From Bradyrhizobium yuanmingense (GTDB lineage: Bacteria; Pseudomonadota; Alphaproteobacteria; Rhizobiales; Xanthobacteraceae): a stretch of 64,000 nt of DNA. The stretch is from the NCBI RefSeq assembly GCF_029167105.1, contig NZ_JARFML010000040.1:1-64000 (forward strand), in the 5' to 3' direction. Shown here in pieces: positions 1 to 11,012 of the stretch. The translations under genes and the position numbers were made by a program. Below the pieces are notes generated by a model that did no database searches, had not been told where the DNA came from, and worked only from the letters and a program-made list of their open reading frames with translations. Within the stretch, counting starts at the first letter, position 1. Every line of letters starts with the position of its first letter.

Positions 1-112
1 GGGCAGGGGAGGGGGGTAGCCCCGGGCGAGATGCTCGTTTGAGGCGAGCCGCCTGCAACAGAGCTGTCGTCTCCAAGACGCTGGAGCCGATAGAGCACGC
101 CGTGTGGCACCC

Positions 113-148
113 CCCTCCCTGGCCCTCCCCCACAAGGGGGGAGGGAGC
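113..148. repeat. GC-rich palindrome in ccmA 3' spacer
   Basis: A stem of CCTCCCCC and GGGGGGAGG around an ACAA loop lies in the 195-bp stretch left of ccmA. It is similar in composition to the palindrome near 63.1-63.2 kb, so it is probably a dispersed repeat. It could also act as a transcript end for ccmA, but no clear T-tract is visible. No gene is supported between position 1 and 195. Confidence 0.4.
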
Positions 149-195
149 GGAGAGGCCGGTCTCCGGCCGCTTGGAAAGCTGAGGGTGCATCGGAA

Positions 196-798
196 TCACG
201 CCGCCCCCCCGATCCGCAGCTCCCGCGATTCGATGCCGAGCGGGGCATGCGTCGCCGCGACGATCATGCCGCCGGCGGCCAGATGCTCGCGCATCAGGCC
301 GTCGAACATGTCCTGACCGGCGACATCAAGCGCATTGGTCGGCTCGTCCAGGAGCCAGACCGGGCGGCGGACCGTCAGCAGCCGCGCCAGCGAGAGCCGG
401 CGGCGCTGTCCGGCGGACAGGAATCCGGCGGGCAGATGGGTAGTGTGGTCGAGGCCGACCTCGGCGAGGCTCTCGGCCGCATCGAAACGCTCGCCGCCGA
501 GAAAATCGGCCCAAAACGTCAGGTTCTCGGCCACGCTCAGCGCCGGCTTCAGGGCATCGCGATGGCCGAGATAGTGGCACTGCTCCGCCAGGGTCAGCTC
601 ACTATGACCCCCCTCCAGCGCAATCGTCCCGCCGGCCGGAACGAGCAGGCCCGCGATCAGCCGCAGCAACGAGGTCTTGCCCGATCCATTGCGGCCGACG
701 ACCGCCACGGCCTCGCCCGACCCGGCCGCGAAATCGAGCCCGGCGAACACCTCGCGCCCGCCCCGCACGCATCTCAGCCCGTGACCTGACAGCCGCAT
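196..798 (-). CDS. ccmA: Heme exporter ATP-binding protein CcmA
   Basis: ATPase subunit of the CcmABCD system, which works at the inner membrane in cytochrome c maturation. The 200-residue product has a complete ABC core: Walker A GRNGSGKT (35-42), signature LSAGQ (127-131), Walker B LLDEP (149-153) and the switch histidine in ATH (182-184). Length and the short N-terminus fit CcmA. I chose the ATG at 798, preceded by AAGG; a GTG at 822 would add eight residues. It is divergent from acnA. ccmB would be expected to the left, outside the window. Confidence 0.93.
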   Translation of the reverse strand: MRLSGHGLRCVRGGREVFAGLDFAAGSGEAVAVVGRNGSGKTSLLRLIAGLLVPAGGTIALEGGHSELTLAEQCHYLGHRDALKPALSVAENLTFWADFLGGERFDAAESLAEVGLDHTTHLPAGFLSAGQRRRLSLARLLTVRRPVWLLDEPTNALDVAGQDMFDGLMREHLAAGGMIVAATHAPLGIESRELRIGGAA

Positions 799-1039
799 GT
801 CGCCTTGGTTCAGTCCGCTCACAGCCAGGCCTCAGGAAATCTTGGGGTAGCGCATGGGAATTTTTGGCTCGCGAATTGCTGCGGCACGATAGTGGCTGTG
901 GCGGCGCGGTTAGAAAGCTTCTATAAGCCCGGAACTACTTGATGCAGCAACTCAACCTGCCCCTGCAAGCGGCCCAGCCTGATACGCTGACGGTGTTAAA
1001 ATACCCTGCCGGGTATAACTAACAATTGGGATCTCCTAC

Positions 1040-3760
<2,721 letters not shown>

Positions 3761-3810
3761 ACGCGGATTTGTGAATGATGGCTCACTGCGAAGTGAGTAG
3801 AAGCCTTAAC

Positions 3811-3837
3811 GAAGGCGGCCTATCAAAGGCCGCCTTC
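3811..3837 (+). terminator. Stem-loop after acnA
   Basis: An 11-bp perfect stem (GAAGGCGGCCT / AGGCCGCCTTC) around a five-base loop lies 50 bp after the acnA stop. The following bases are GC-rich with no T-tract, so this is a transcript-end or stability hairpin rather than a textbook intrinsic terminator. Confidence 0.55.
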
Positions 3838-3991
3838 GCGCGTCTGCGGTACGCTTCAGATGGGCCCGCCCGGCGGAAAACCTCCCTTTGGACGGTGGCC
3901 CGGATGGATGAATGTACCGCGCCCCGTAAGACTACGGTGACCATCCGGCGATAAGATTTCCCCCTGAGAGCAACGGTGTGCGGCGTTCGAC

Positions 3992-4768
3992 ATGACGACA
4001 ATGACGGCTTCCCATCTGATTCCACGTTGGTCCGGCGCCCTCTGGTCGGGAGCTCTCGGCATATGTGCGATCATCGCCGTCATTCGTCCTGCCGAGGCTG
4101 AACCCCGCGCCGTCGTCGAATTGTTCACCTCGCAGGGCTGCTCCTCCTGCCCGCCCGCCGACCAGATCATCGGTGATCTCTCCAAGGACCCCTCCGTCAT
4201 CGCGCTGAGCATGCCGATCGATTATTGGGACTATCTCGGCTGGAAGGACACGCTGGCGGATTCGCGCTTCTCTGCACGGCAGCGTGCCTATTCGCGCATG
4301 CGCGGCGACCGCGAGGTCTACACGCCGCAGGTCGTGGTCAACGGCTCCACCCATGTCATCGGCAGCGATCGTGCCGGCATCGAGAAAGCGATCGGCAAGA
4401 CCGACAAGGGCACCGGCGTGATGAGCGTGCCGGTGACGATGTCGCTCTCGGGCAAGCAGATCAACGTGTCGGTAGCCGCAAGCAAGGAGCCCACGGTCTC
4501 GCGCGGCGAGGTCTGGATCTGCTCGATCGCGAAGTCGGTGCCGATCGCGATCACCCGCGGCGAGAACAAGGGACAGCAGGTCACCTATCACAACGTGGTG
4601 CGCAGCCTGCTCAAGGTCGGCGACTGGACCGGCCGTCCGGAGAGCTGGACGGTGCCGATCGAGAACCTCACGCGCGACGGCGTCGACGGCGCGGTGGTCT
4701 ACGTCCAGGACGGCAGCCGCGAGAGACCGGGCCCGATGCTGGGTGCGGCGTACACGTCGCTGCATTGA
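3992..4768 (+). CDS. DUF1223 secreted thioredoxin-fold protein
   Basis: The 258-residue product has an N-terminal hydrophobic segment (about 14-31) ending in an AEA signal-peptidase-like site near residue 36, so it is probably exported. The mature part opens with VVELFTSQGCSSCPPAD, the hallmark of the DUF1223 family, with C50 and C53 in a CxxC arrangement as in thioredoxin folds. The biochemical function of the family is not established to my knowledge; a periplasmic redox role is inference from the CxxC. It stands alone downstream of acnA and is followed by a dispersed repeat. Confidence 0.85.
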   Translation: MTTMTASHLIPRWSGALWSGALGICAIIAVIRPAEAEPRAVVELFTSQGCSSCPPADQIIGDLSKDPSVIALSMPIDYWDYLGWKDTLADSRFSARQRAYSRMRGDREVYTPQVVVNGSTHVIGSDRAGIEKAIGKTDKGTGVMSVPVTMSLSGKQINVSVAASKEPTVSRGEVWICSIAKSVPIAITRGENKGQQVTYHNVVRSLLKVGDWTGRPESWTVPIENLTRDGVDGAVVYVQDGSRERPGPMLGAAYTSLH

Positions 4769-4798
4769 AGCAAGCAGAACGTATCAGCGATTGATGCT

Positions 4799-4904
4799 CG
4801 TCATTCCGGGGCGCGCCTCTTGGCGCGAACCCGGAATCCATGGCTCAGCTTGTAAAATGGATAGATGGATTCCGGGCTCGCGCTTCGCGCGCCCCAGAAT
4901 GACA
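4799..4904. repeat. Dispersed palindromic repeat, family A
   Basis: Begins TCATTCCGGGGCGCG and ends with the inverted GCGCGCCCCAGAATGAC, with inner half-sites around GGAATCCAT and ATGGATTCCGGG. The same units recur at 5687-5816, 14009-14085, 29798-29901, 36951-36988 (half unit) and 52169-52314. Every copy lies between genes. Confidence 0.85.
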
Positions 4905-4931
4905 GCGCGCCGGAAACATCGCGGCACAAAC

Positions 4932-5057
4932 AAAAAAGGACCAACTTGCGTTGGCCCTCCTTGTCGTGCGTACAGACCCGATCCTGTTCGACCCCGGGGG
5001 GCTGGGGGCTGAGGAATCCGGAACCGAAAGGACCGGGTCAACGCACGTCACCCTTTT
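4932..5057 (-). ncRNA. Candidate structured small RNA with intrinsic terminator
   Basis: Read on the minus strand, the segment ends in a textbook intrinsic terminator: GGCCAAC-GCAA-GTTGGTCC followed by six T (plus-strand A-run 4932-4937). Upstream is a long imperfect hairpin: 4965-4971 pairs with 5041-5047 (CGTGCGT/ACGCACG) and 4975-4985 pairs with 5029-5039 (GACCCG-a-TCCT / AGGA-c-CGGGTC). No gene reads in this direction here, so the terminator implies an independent RNA. The 5' end is a guess and no good promoter is visible. It lacks the GGAAGGAAGCAGCC tip of SRP RNA. I see nothing else in the remainder of the gap (5058-5303). Confidence 0.45.
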
Positions 5058-5303
5058 TGCAGTGCAGGGCGGCAGGCGGTTGGCGGAAAAGCGGCGATAC
5101 TATGATTCCTGCTAACGATCCCGTGACGGTTTGCCGCGACGGAGTTCCACCCTTGCGTGTGCCTGATGCGGCATCGATTGGAAGGGCTGGGCCCCCCTTG
5201 CGATGCGGAACGGTTGGCGCAATCATGCAATTGTCACGAACGCGGTTCCGGGGACGGTCTGGCGGGACGCGGGTCATAGCCGTGCGATGAGGAGGCGCTT
5301 CCC

Positions 5304-5675
5304 ATGAGTCTGACGTCGGAGGATGCCGACCCGAGCGAGCAGCGCGCGGCGGCGCGTCCTGCCGCGGCGCATCCGCAGCCGAACCGGGTGACGTTCAACC
5401 GGCTCGAGTTGCACCGGATTCTCAATCTCTACGGCCGCATGGTCGCCGACGGCGAGTGGCGCGACTATGCCATCGACTTCCTGAAGGACCGCGCCGTGTT
5501 CTCGGTCTATCGCCGCGCCTCGGAAGTGCCGATCTATCGCATCGAGAAGGACCCGCGCCTCGCGCGCAAGCAGGGCATGTACAGCGTGATCTCGGCGACC
5601 GGCCTGATCCTGCGCCGCGGCCACGAGCTCGAGCGGGTGCTGCTGGTGATCGATCGGAAACTGGCGGTGGTGTGA
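5304..5675 (+). CDS. DUF2794 family protein
   Basis: The 123-residue protein has a disordered, Ala/Pro-rich first ~30 residues, then the conserved body beginning RVTFNRLELHRILNLYGRMV and continuing through ISATGLILRRGHELERVL. This matches the DUF2794 family of alphaproteobacteria, whose function is unknown. The start is well supported: AGGAGG at 5289-5294 lies nine bases before the ATG. It is a single gene flanked on both sides by family A repeats. Confidence 0.85.
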   Translation: MSLTSEDADPSEQRAAARPAAAHPQPNRVTFNRLELHRILNLYGRMVADGEWRDYAIDFLKDRAVFSVYRRASEVPIYRIEKDPRLARKQGMYSVISATGLILRRGHELERVLLVIDRKLAVV

Positions 5676-5686
5676 CGACCTTCGGT

Positions 5687-5816
5687 CGTCATTCCGGGGC
5701 GCGACGAAGTCGAGAGCTATGGTGCGCAATTGCGCACCCGAGAATCCATCGCTCCACCGCCCGTGTCGTTCAATGGATTCCGGGTTCGATGCTGCGCATC
5801 GCCCCGGAATGACGGG
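5687..5816. repeat. Dispersed palindromic repeat, family A
   Basis: Starts GTCATTCCGGGGCGCGACG just after the DUF2794 stop and ends GCCCCGGAATGACGGG next to the stop of the convergent acetyltransferase. An extra inner palindrome, TGCGCAATTGCGCA, lies within it. It occupies the whole convergent spacer and may act as a bidirectional transcript end. Confidence 0.8.
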
Positions 5817-5820
5817 TGAA

Positions 5821-6351
5821 CTACTTCCCCGGCACCGTGCTCGCGCCCTCGCCGAGGTCGCGCTGCATCATCACGGTGTCCAGCCAGCGGCCGAATTTCA
5901 GCCCGACACTGGGATGCGTGCCGATCATCTTGAAGCCGCACCTTGTGTGCAAGCCGATCGATCCGGCATTGGCGGAATCGCCGATGACAGCGATCATCTG
6001 GCGAAAGCCACGCGCTTCGCATTCGACGATCAGCCGTTCCAGCAGCATTGAGCCGACACCACGGCGGTGGAAGGAGGGATCGAGATAGATCGAGTTCTCC
6101 ACCGTGAAGCGATAGGCGGGCCGCGGCCGGTAGGCGCCGGCATAGGCATAGCCGGCCACGCGCCCGTCCAGTATGGCGACGAAATAGGGATAGCCGCCGT
6201 CGATCAGCGCGCGATAGCGGCGCGTCATTTCCGAGAGGTCGGGCGGCTCCAGCTCGAACGTCGCCGTGCCCTCGCGGACGGCCTGCTGGTAGATGGCGGT
6301 GACGGCGGGAAGGTCGGCCTCGGTGGTGGGCCTGATATCGGGTGCGGACAT
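5821..6351 (-). CDS. GNAT N-acetyltransferase, phosphinothricin-acetyltransferase type
   Basis: A 176-residue GNAT-fold acetyltransferase. The N-terminus IRPTTEADLPAVTAIYQ is typical of the Pat/MnaT branch, the acetyl-CoA loop is RRGVGSMLLERLI, and the C-terminal motif AGSIGLHTRCGF matches amino-acid or phosphinothricin N-acetyltransferases. The acceptor cannot be read from the sequence. I chose the ATG at 6351 (MSAPDIRPTTEAD); the longer frame to 6408 adds a basic, non-conserved extension. Convergent with DUF2794. Confidence 0.85.
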   Translation of the reverse strand: MSAPDIRPTTEADLPAVTAIYQQAVREGTATFELEPPDLSEMTRRYRALIDGGYPYFVAILDGRVAGYAYAGAYRPRPAYRFTVENSIYLDPSFHRRGVGSMLLERLIVECEARGFRQMIAVIGDSANAGSIGLHTRCGFKMIGTHPSVGLKFGRWLDTVMMQRDLGEGASTVPGK

Positions 6352-6410
6352 GGGAGGAAGGATAGAGCGTTCCCTGAGGGGCCGGAAGAGGCTGCGCTGC
6401 CTCCACACCC

Positions 6411-6526
6411 GTCATTGCGAGCGCACCGAAGCAATCCAGAAATGCATCTGCGGAGGGGCTCTGGATTGTGTCGTCGCATCAGCGCAAAATTGCTGCGCAA
6501 TTTTGTCGCGAGCTCCTCGCAATGAC
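6411..6526. repeat. Dispersed palindromic repeat, family B
   Basis: Starts GTCATTGCGAGCGCA, contains AGCAATCCAGA, and ends CTCGCAATGACGGG, the inverted counterpart. An inner palindrome around AAAATTGCTGCGCAATTTT is also present. The same family recurs at 25671-25792, 47371-47456 and 51146-51225. Confidence 0.85.
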
Positions 6527-6550
6527 GGGGAGAGGCCGTACCCTCAAACG

Positions 6551-6576
6551 AAAACCCCGGCCTTTCGGCCGGGGTT
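6551..6576 (-). terminator. Intrinsic terminator of the Bax inhibitor-1 gene
   Basis: Perfect ten-base stem AACCCCGGCC / GGCCGGGGTT with a four-base loop. On the minus strand it is followed by TTTTCGTTT. It lies 26 bp past the stop of the minus-strand gene at 6602. Confidence 0.8.
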
Positions 6577-6601
6577 CGTGTCCGTTCTCTCGTCTCAGAG
6601 C

Positions 6602-7393
6602 TTACTCGCGCTGGCCGAGGAGCTGCAGCAGCAGCGTGAACAGGTTGATGAAGTTCAGGTACAGCGACAGTGCGCCGGTGATGGCCGAACGCTCTGCGAT
6701 GTCACCGCCGGCCGAGGCATAGCCGTAGATGTAGTCGTTCTTCAGCCGCTGGGTATCCCAGGCGGTGAGGCCCGAGAACACCAGCACGCCGACCACCGAC
6801 ACGATGAACTGCAGCATCGAGCTGGCCAGGAACAGGTTCACCAGGCTGGCGAGAACGATGCCGATCAGGCCCATGAACAGGAACGAGCCCATGCCGGTCA
6901 GGTCACGCTTGGTGGTGTAGCCATAGAGGCTCAGCGCACCGAAGGTCGCCGCGGTGATGAAGAACACCCGGACGATCGAGGTGTGCGTGAACACCAGGAA
7001 GATCGACGACAGCGAGATGCCCATCAGCGCCGCGAACACCCAGAACAGGATCTGGGCGGTCGAGGGGGCCAGACGGTTAATGCCCGCCGAGATCGCGAAC
7101 ACCATCGCGAGCGGCGCCAGGATGAACAGCCACTTCAGGGGGCTGACGAACATGGCGTAGCCGAACGGCGTCAGGAACACCTTGCCGACGCGGACGGCGT
7201 CCGCCGTCGGAACGTCGGTCACGGCGGCCATGTAGACGCCGAGCGCGGCAAGGCCGGTGATGGCCAGGCCAATGGTCATGTAGTTGTAGATGCGCAGCAT
7301 ATAGGCGCGCAGGCCGGCATCGACCGTCGCGGCGTCAACACGCCCGGCGGCCCTGCCGAAAGGAGAAGCGTAGTTACGGTCTAGGTCCGACAT
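6602..7393 (-). CDS. Bax inhibitor-1/YccA family membrane protein
   Basis: A 263-residue polytopic inner-membrane protein with about seven hydrophobic segments, opening MSDLDRNYASPFGRA and then IYNYMTIGLAITGLAAL, with the family-typical C-terminal segments YLNFINLFTLLLQLLG. The family includes E. coli YccA, which modulates FtsH, and YbhL. I chose the ATG at 7393; the open frame runs 87 codons further up but that extension is not family-like. It has its own terminator at 6551-6576. The 280-bp upstream gap shows no gene. Confidence 0.92.
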   Translation of the reverse strand: MSDLDRNYASPFGRAAGRVDAATVDAGLRAYMLRIYNYMTIGLAITGLAALGVYMAAVTDVPTADAVRVGKVFLTPFGYAMFVSPLKWLFILAPLAMVFAISAGINRLAPSTAQILFWVFAALMGISLSSIFLVFTHTSIVRVFFITAATFGALSLYGYTTKRDLTGMGSFLFMGLIGIVLASLVNLFLASSMLQFIVSVVGVLVFSGLTAWDTQRLKNDYIYGYASAGGDIAERSAITGALSLYLNFINLFTLLLQLLGQRE

Positions 7394-7673
7394 GGTCGAA
7401 TTCCCGTTGGTTGGTCCGGTCCGGCACGAGGGTCGCCATGCCGCCGGTTCGTCAAATTCTATCTCGGAGACCGCTGCCAGCCGACTAAATTTTGGCTCAC
7501 AATCGGGGCTCCGAACCCATCCGATATGTGGGAAACTAACACATCCGCCGCAACCTTCCACGCGCGGCTGAATGTCGCCCTCGGCGTCAATCCTGACGCG
7601 AAGCCGACGGGTAGCGTGGTTAATCGCCGAAACCGGGGCGATTCCGCCCGGCACGATCCGCCGCTACATTTTG

Positions 7674-10241
7674 TCACAAATTTCGCAACACCGTGGCGGG
7701 CTTTTTGTTCAATGCCAGCAGCGTGCCGGCAAGCCCGAGCCCGACGGTGACGACCAGCGCGGCGGCGACCACGCCGGCGGCGCTGCCGGCCTGCCAGACG
7801 AAGGTGAGCGTCATCAGCCGCGTCACGATCAGCCAGGCCGCGATGCTGCCCGCGATCACCCCGAACACCGCGGTGGCGAGGCCGATCAGGAGGTATTCGA
7901 GGGCATAGGCGCCGAGCAGCCGCAGCCGCGTCGCGCCCAGGGTCTTGAGGATCACCGCGTCATAGACCCGGTGGCGGTGGCCGGCGGCGAGCGCCCCGCC
8001 CAGCACCAGGATCGCCGAGATCAGCGTCACGGCGCTGGCGCCGCGGATCGCCAGGGCCAGATTGGTCACCACGGAGCCGACCGTCTCCATCACCTCCCGC
8101 ACGCGCACGCTCGTCACCATCGGATAGGCGTCGGCGACCTCCTTGATGATCTTGCCGTCGCCCGCCTTTCCGCCCGCTTCCGTCAGCGTCGCGATGTGGG
8201 TGTGCGGCGCGCCCTTGAAGGCGTTGGGCGAGAACACCAGGACGAAATTGATGCCGAGCCCCTGCCAGTCGATCGTGCGCAAATTGCTGATCTTGGCCGG
8301 GATGTCGCGGCCGAGCACGTTGACCACCACCTCGTCGCCGAGCTTGAGGCCGAGCCCGTCGGCAATCTTCTTCTCCATCGAGACCAGCGGCGGGCCGGAA
8401 TAATCGGCGCGCCACCATTCGCCCTCGACCACCTTGGAGCCCTTCGGCAGCTCGGCGGTGTAGGTCAGGCCGCGGTCGCTCTGCAGCACCCATTCCGAAT
8501 CTGTGGTCGGCTTGAGCTCCTCGGCGCGCACCCCGCGCGCGGCGACGATGCGTCCGCGCAGCATCGGCACGTCCTCGATCCTGGCGCCGGGGGCGATCTG
8601 GCGCAGATAGCCATCGAACTGCTCGGCCTGCGCGCTCGGAATGTCGATGAAGAAGAACGATGGCGCCTGGTCGGGGAGCGCCGCCAGGAACTGCCGGCGC
8701 AGATTGCCGTCGATCTGGGTGATGGTGACGAGCACGGCGAGCCCGAGTCCCAGCGACAGCACGACGGACGGCGTCAGCGCGCCCGGCCGGTGGATGTTGG
8801 CGATCGCAAGCCGCAGCATCGGCAGCCGCGTCCGTGGCAGCCGTCGTGCCATCGTCATCAGCAGGGCGGCGATGCCGCGCAGCAAGGCGAACACGACTAT
8901 TGAGGAGGCAACGAACACCGCGGCGATGCGCCTGTCGAACGACAGGCCGATCACGACCGCGATGAGGAGTGCGATCACGACGGCCATGAACACGAGATAG
9001 CTCGCGCGCGGCCGGTGCCATTCGGAGCTGATGGTGTCGCGGAACAGCGCGGCCACCGGCACGTCGTGCACGCGCGCGAGCGGCCACAGGCCGAAGGCGA
9101 GCGCGGTGAGGAGGCCGTAGAGGAAGGACAGCGCGAGCTCGTCGGTGTGCACGGCCGGCACCACTGGCAGCGGCAACAGCTTGCCGAACAGGCCAACGAT
9201 CGCAAACGGCATCGCGGCGCCGAGCGCCAGGCCGATCATGGACCCGATCGCGGCCAGCAGGACCACTTGCGCCAGGTAGATGCCGAACACGTCCCGGCCG
9301 GTGGCGCCGACGGCCTTGAAGGCAGCGATCACCTCGACCTTGCGGTCGATGTGACTCTTGACGGCATTGGCGACGCCGACGCCGCCGACCAGCAGCGCGG
9401 CAAGCCCGACCAGCGTCAGGAACTGCGTGAAGCGGTTGATGTTGCGCTCGAGCTGCGGCGAGGCATTGGAGCGGCTGCGGATCTCCCAGCCGGCCTGCGG
9501 CGCGGCGCTGCGCGCATCCGCGATGAAGGCTTCGGTGGCGCGCTCGTTGTTCGCGGCCTCCGGCAGCTTGACCCGGTAGACCCAGCGCACCAGGCTGCCG
9601 GGCTGGATCAGGCCGGTGGCGCGCAAGGCCGCCTCGCTGATCAGAAAGCGCGGCCCGAAGCCGATGCCGCCGGCCAGCTTGTCGGGCTCGGCCTCGACGG
9701 TGGAGCGGATCTGGAACGTTGCGGACCCGATCGTGACGCGATCGCCGGTCTTGAGAGAGAGCCGCGCCAGCAGCGTCGGATCGGCGGCGGCGCCGAACGC
9801 GCCGTCACGCATCGCGAGCAGATCGGCCATCGGCAGCTTTGGTGCCAGCGTCAGCTGTCCCAGCATCGGATAGGTGTTGTCGACCGCCTTCATCTCGACC
9901 AGCGCCAGCTTGCCGTCAGCCGAACGCGCCATGCCGCGCAAGGTCGCGGCGGCCGACAGTGTGCCGCGCGAACGCAGGAACGCGACCTCTTCCGGCTTGG
10001 CCTCGCGCTGGAACAGCACGAAGGAGACGTCGCCGCCGAGCAGCGTGCGGCCCTCGCGTGCGAGACCGTCGCTCAGGCTCGCGGACACCGAGCCGACGCC
10101 GGCAATCGCCATCACGCCGAGCGCGATGCAGGCGATGAAGACATAGAAGCCGCGCAGGCCGCCGCGCAATTCGCGCAAGGCGTAGCGCAGCGACAGCGCG
10201 ACGGCGTTCGGCTTCGCGAACGATTCGGCCACGGCGCTCAT
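7674..10241 (-). CDS. FtsX-type ABC transporter permease (YbbP-like)
   Basis: An 855-residue permease built like E. coli YbbP: an N-terminal transmembrane helix (FYVFIACIALGVMAIAGVG), a large periplasmic domain, a first FtsX bundle with LVGLAALLVGGVGVANAV, a central membrane region, a second periplasmic domain and a terminal FtsX bundle. Its start overlaps the stop of the ATPase gene by four bases (ATGA), showing translational coupling. With the ATPase it should form a mechanotransducing MacB-type transporter rather than a classical importer. The substrate is unknown; the neighbouring esterase suggests lipid or envelope work. Confidence 0.9.
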   Translation of the reverse strand: MSAVAESFAKPNAVALSLRYALRELRGGLRGFYVFIACIALGVMAIAGVGSVSASLSDGLAREGRTLLGGDVSFVLFQREAKPEEVAFLRSRGTLSAAATLRGMARSADGKLALVEMKAVDNTYPMLGQLTLAPKLPMADLLAMRDGAFGAAADPTLLARLSLKTGDRVTIGSATFQIRSTVEAEPDKLAGGIGFGPRFLISEAALRATGLIQPGSLVRWVYRVKLPEAANNERATEAFIADARSAAPQAGWEIRSRSNASPQLERNINRFTQFLTLVGLAALLVGGVGVANAVKSHIDRKVEVIAAFKAVGATGRDVFGIYLAQVVLLAAIGSMIGLALGAAMPFAIVGLFGKLLPLPVVPAVHTDELALSFLYGLLTALAFGLWPLARVHDVPVAALFRDTISSEWHRPRASYLVFMAVVIALLIAVVIGLSFDRRIAAVFVASSIVVFALLRGIAALLMTMARRLPRTRLPMLRLAIANIHRPGALTPSVVLSLGLGLAVLVTITQIDGNLRRQFLAALPDQAPSFFFIDIPSAQAEQFDGYLRQIAPGARIEDVPMLRGRIVAARGVRAEELKPTTDSEWVLQSDRGLTYTAELPKGSKVVEGEWWRADYSGPPLVSMEKKIADGLGLKLGDEVVVNVLGRDIPAKISNLRTIDWQGLGINFVLVFSPNAFKGAPHTHIATLTEAGGKAGDGKIIKEVADAYPMVTSVRVREVMETVGSVVTNLALAIRGASAVTLISAILVLGGALAAGHRHRVYDAVILKTLGATRLRLLGAYALEYLLIGLATAVFGVIAGSIAAWLIVTRLMTLTFVWQAGSAAGVVAAALVVTVGLGLAGTLLALNKKPATVLRNL

Positions 10242-10957
10242 GCGGGCGCAGACTGCGTGTCGATGCGCCCGGAGCGCAGGCGGATGACGCGGTCGCAGCG
10301 ATGCGCGAGCGAGGAATCGTGCGTCACCAGCACCAAGGTCATGCCGCGCTCGGCATGCTTGCTGAACAGCAGATCGACGATCTGCTTTCCGGTTGCTTCG
10401 TCGAGATTGCCGGTCGGCTCGTCGGCGACCAGGATCGCGGGATCGGGTGCCAGCGCGCGGGCAAGCGCGACGCGCTGCTGCTCGCCGCCGGAGAGCTGGG
10501 TCGGATAATGATGCAGGCGGTCACCGAGCCCGACCGACTGCAGCTCCTCTGCCGCGCGCTTGGCGGCATCGGGGTTGCCGGCGAGCTCGAGCGGCACTGC
10601 GACGTTCTCCAGCGCGGTCATGGTCGGGATCAGGTGGAAGGACTGGAAGACGATGCCGACCTGGCGTCCGCGGAAGCGCGCCAGCGCGTCCTCGTCGAGG
10701 GCATTGAAAGGCGTGCCATTCACCACCACCTCTCCGCTATCAGGATGCTCCAGCCCCGCCATCACCATCAGCAGCGTGGATTTGCCCGAGCCTGACGGGC
10801 CAATCAGGCCGATCGTTTCGCTCCGGCCGACCCGCAGGCTGATATCCTTGAGGATGTGAACGCGTGCCGCGCCCGTGCCCAATGAGAGGTTGACGTTGGA
10901 GATGGCGATGGTGTCCGCGGTAGCGGCGAGCGAAGAGGGGTCGATGCGAGTGTCCAT
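10238..10957 (-). CDS. ABC transporter ATP-binding protein (YbbA/LolD-like)
   Basis: A 239-residue ATPase with Walker A GPSGSGKST, a Q-loop in FQSFHLIPTMTALENVAVP, signature LSGGEQQRVALARAL, Walker B ILVADEPTGNLD and the switch VTHD. The LADEPTGNLD form is typical of the LolD/MacB/YbbA branch. I favour the ATG at 10957 (MDTRIDPSS); a start at 10975 adds six residues. It is coupled to the permease by ATGA overlap. It diverges from the tesA-like gene, the same ybbA-ybbP/tesA arrangement known from E. coli. Confidence 0.93.
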   Translation of the reverse strand: MDTRIDPSSLAATADTIAISNVNLSLGTGAARVHILKDISLRVGRSETIGLIGPSGSGKSTLLMVMAGLEHPDSGEVVVNGTPFNALDEDALARFRGRQVGIVFQSFHLIPTMTALENVAVPLELAGNPDAAKRAAEELQSVGLGDRLHHYPTQLSGGEQQRVALARALAPDPAILVADEPTGNLDEATGKQIVDLLFSKHAERGMTLVLVTHDSSLAHRCDRVIRLRSGRIDTQSAPA

Positions 10958-11012
10958 GGTCCGGTCATATGGCAAGTCCGCACGCGGGGTCGAGAGGCGT
11001 TACGGATTGTTC

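Noticed and set aside
4965..5047. SRP (4.5S) RNA as identity of the hairpin
   Set aside because: The conserved GGAAGGAAGCAGCC-type tip and internal loops are absent on both strands.
4865..5290. A 141-codon plus-strand open frame in the gap before DUF2794
   Set aside because: It begins inside a family A repeat, reads through the candidate RNA hairpin and terminator, and has no ribosome site or family resemblance.
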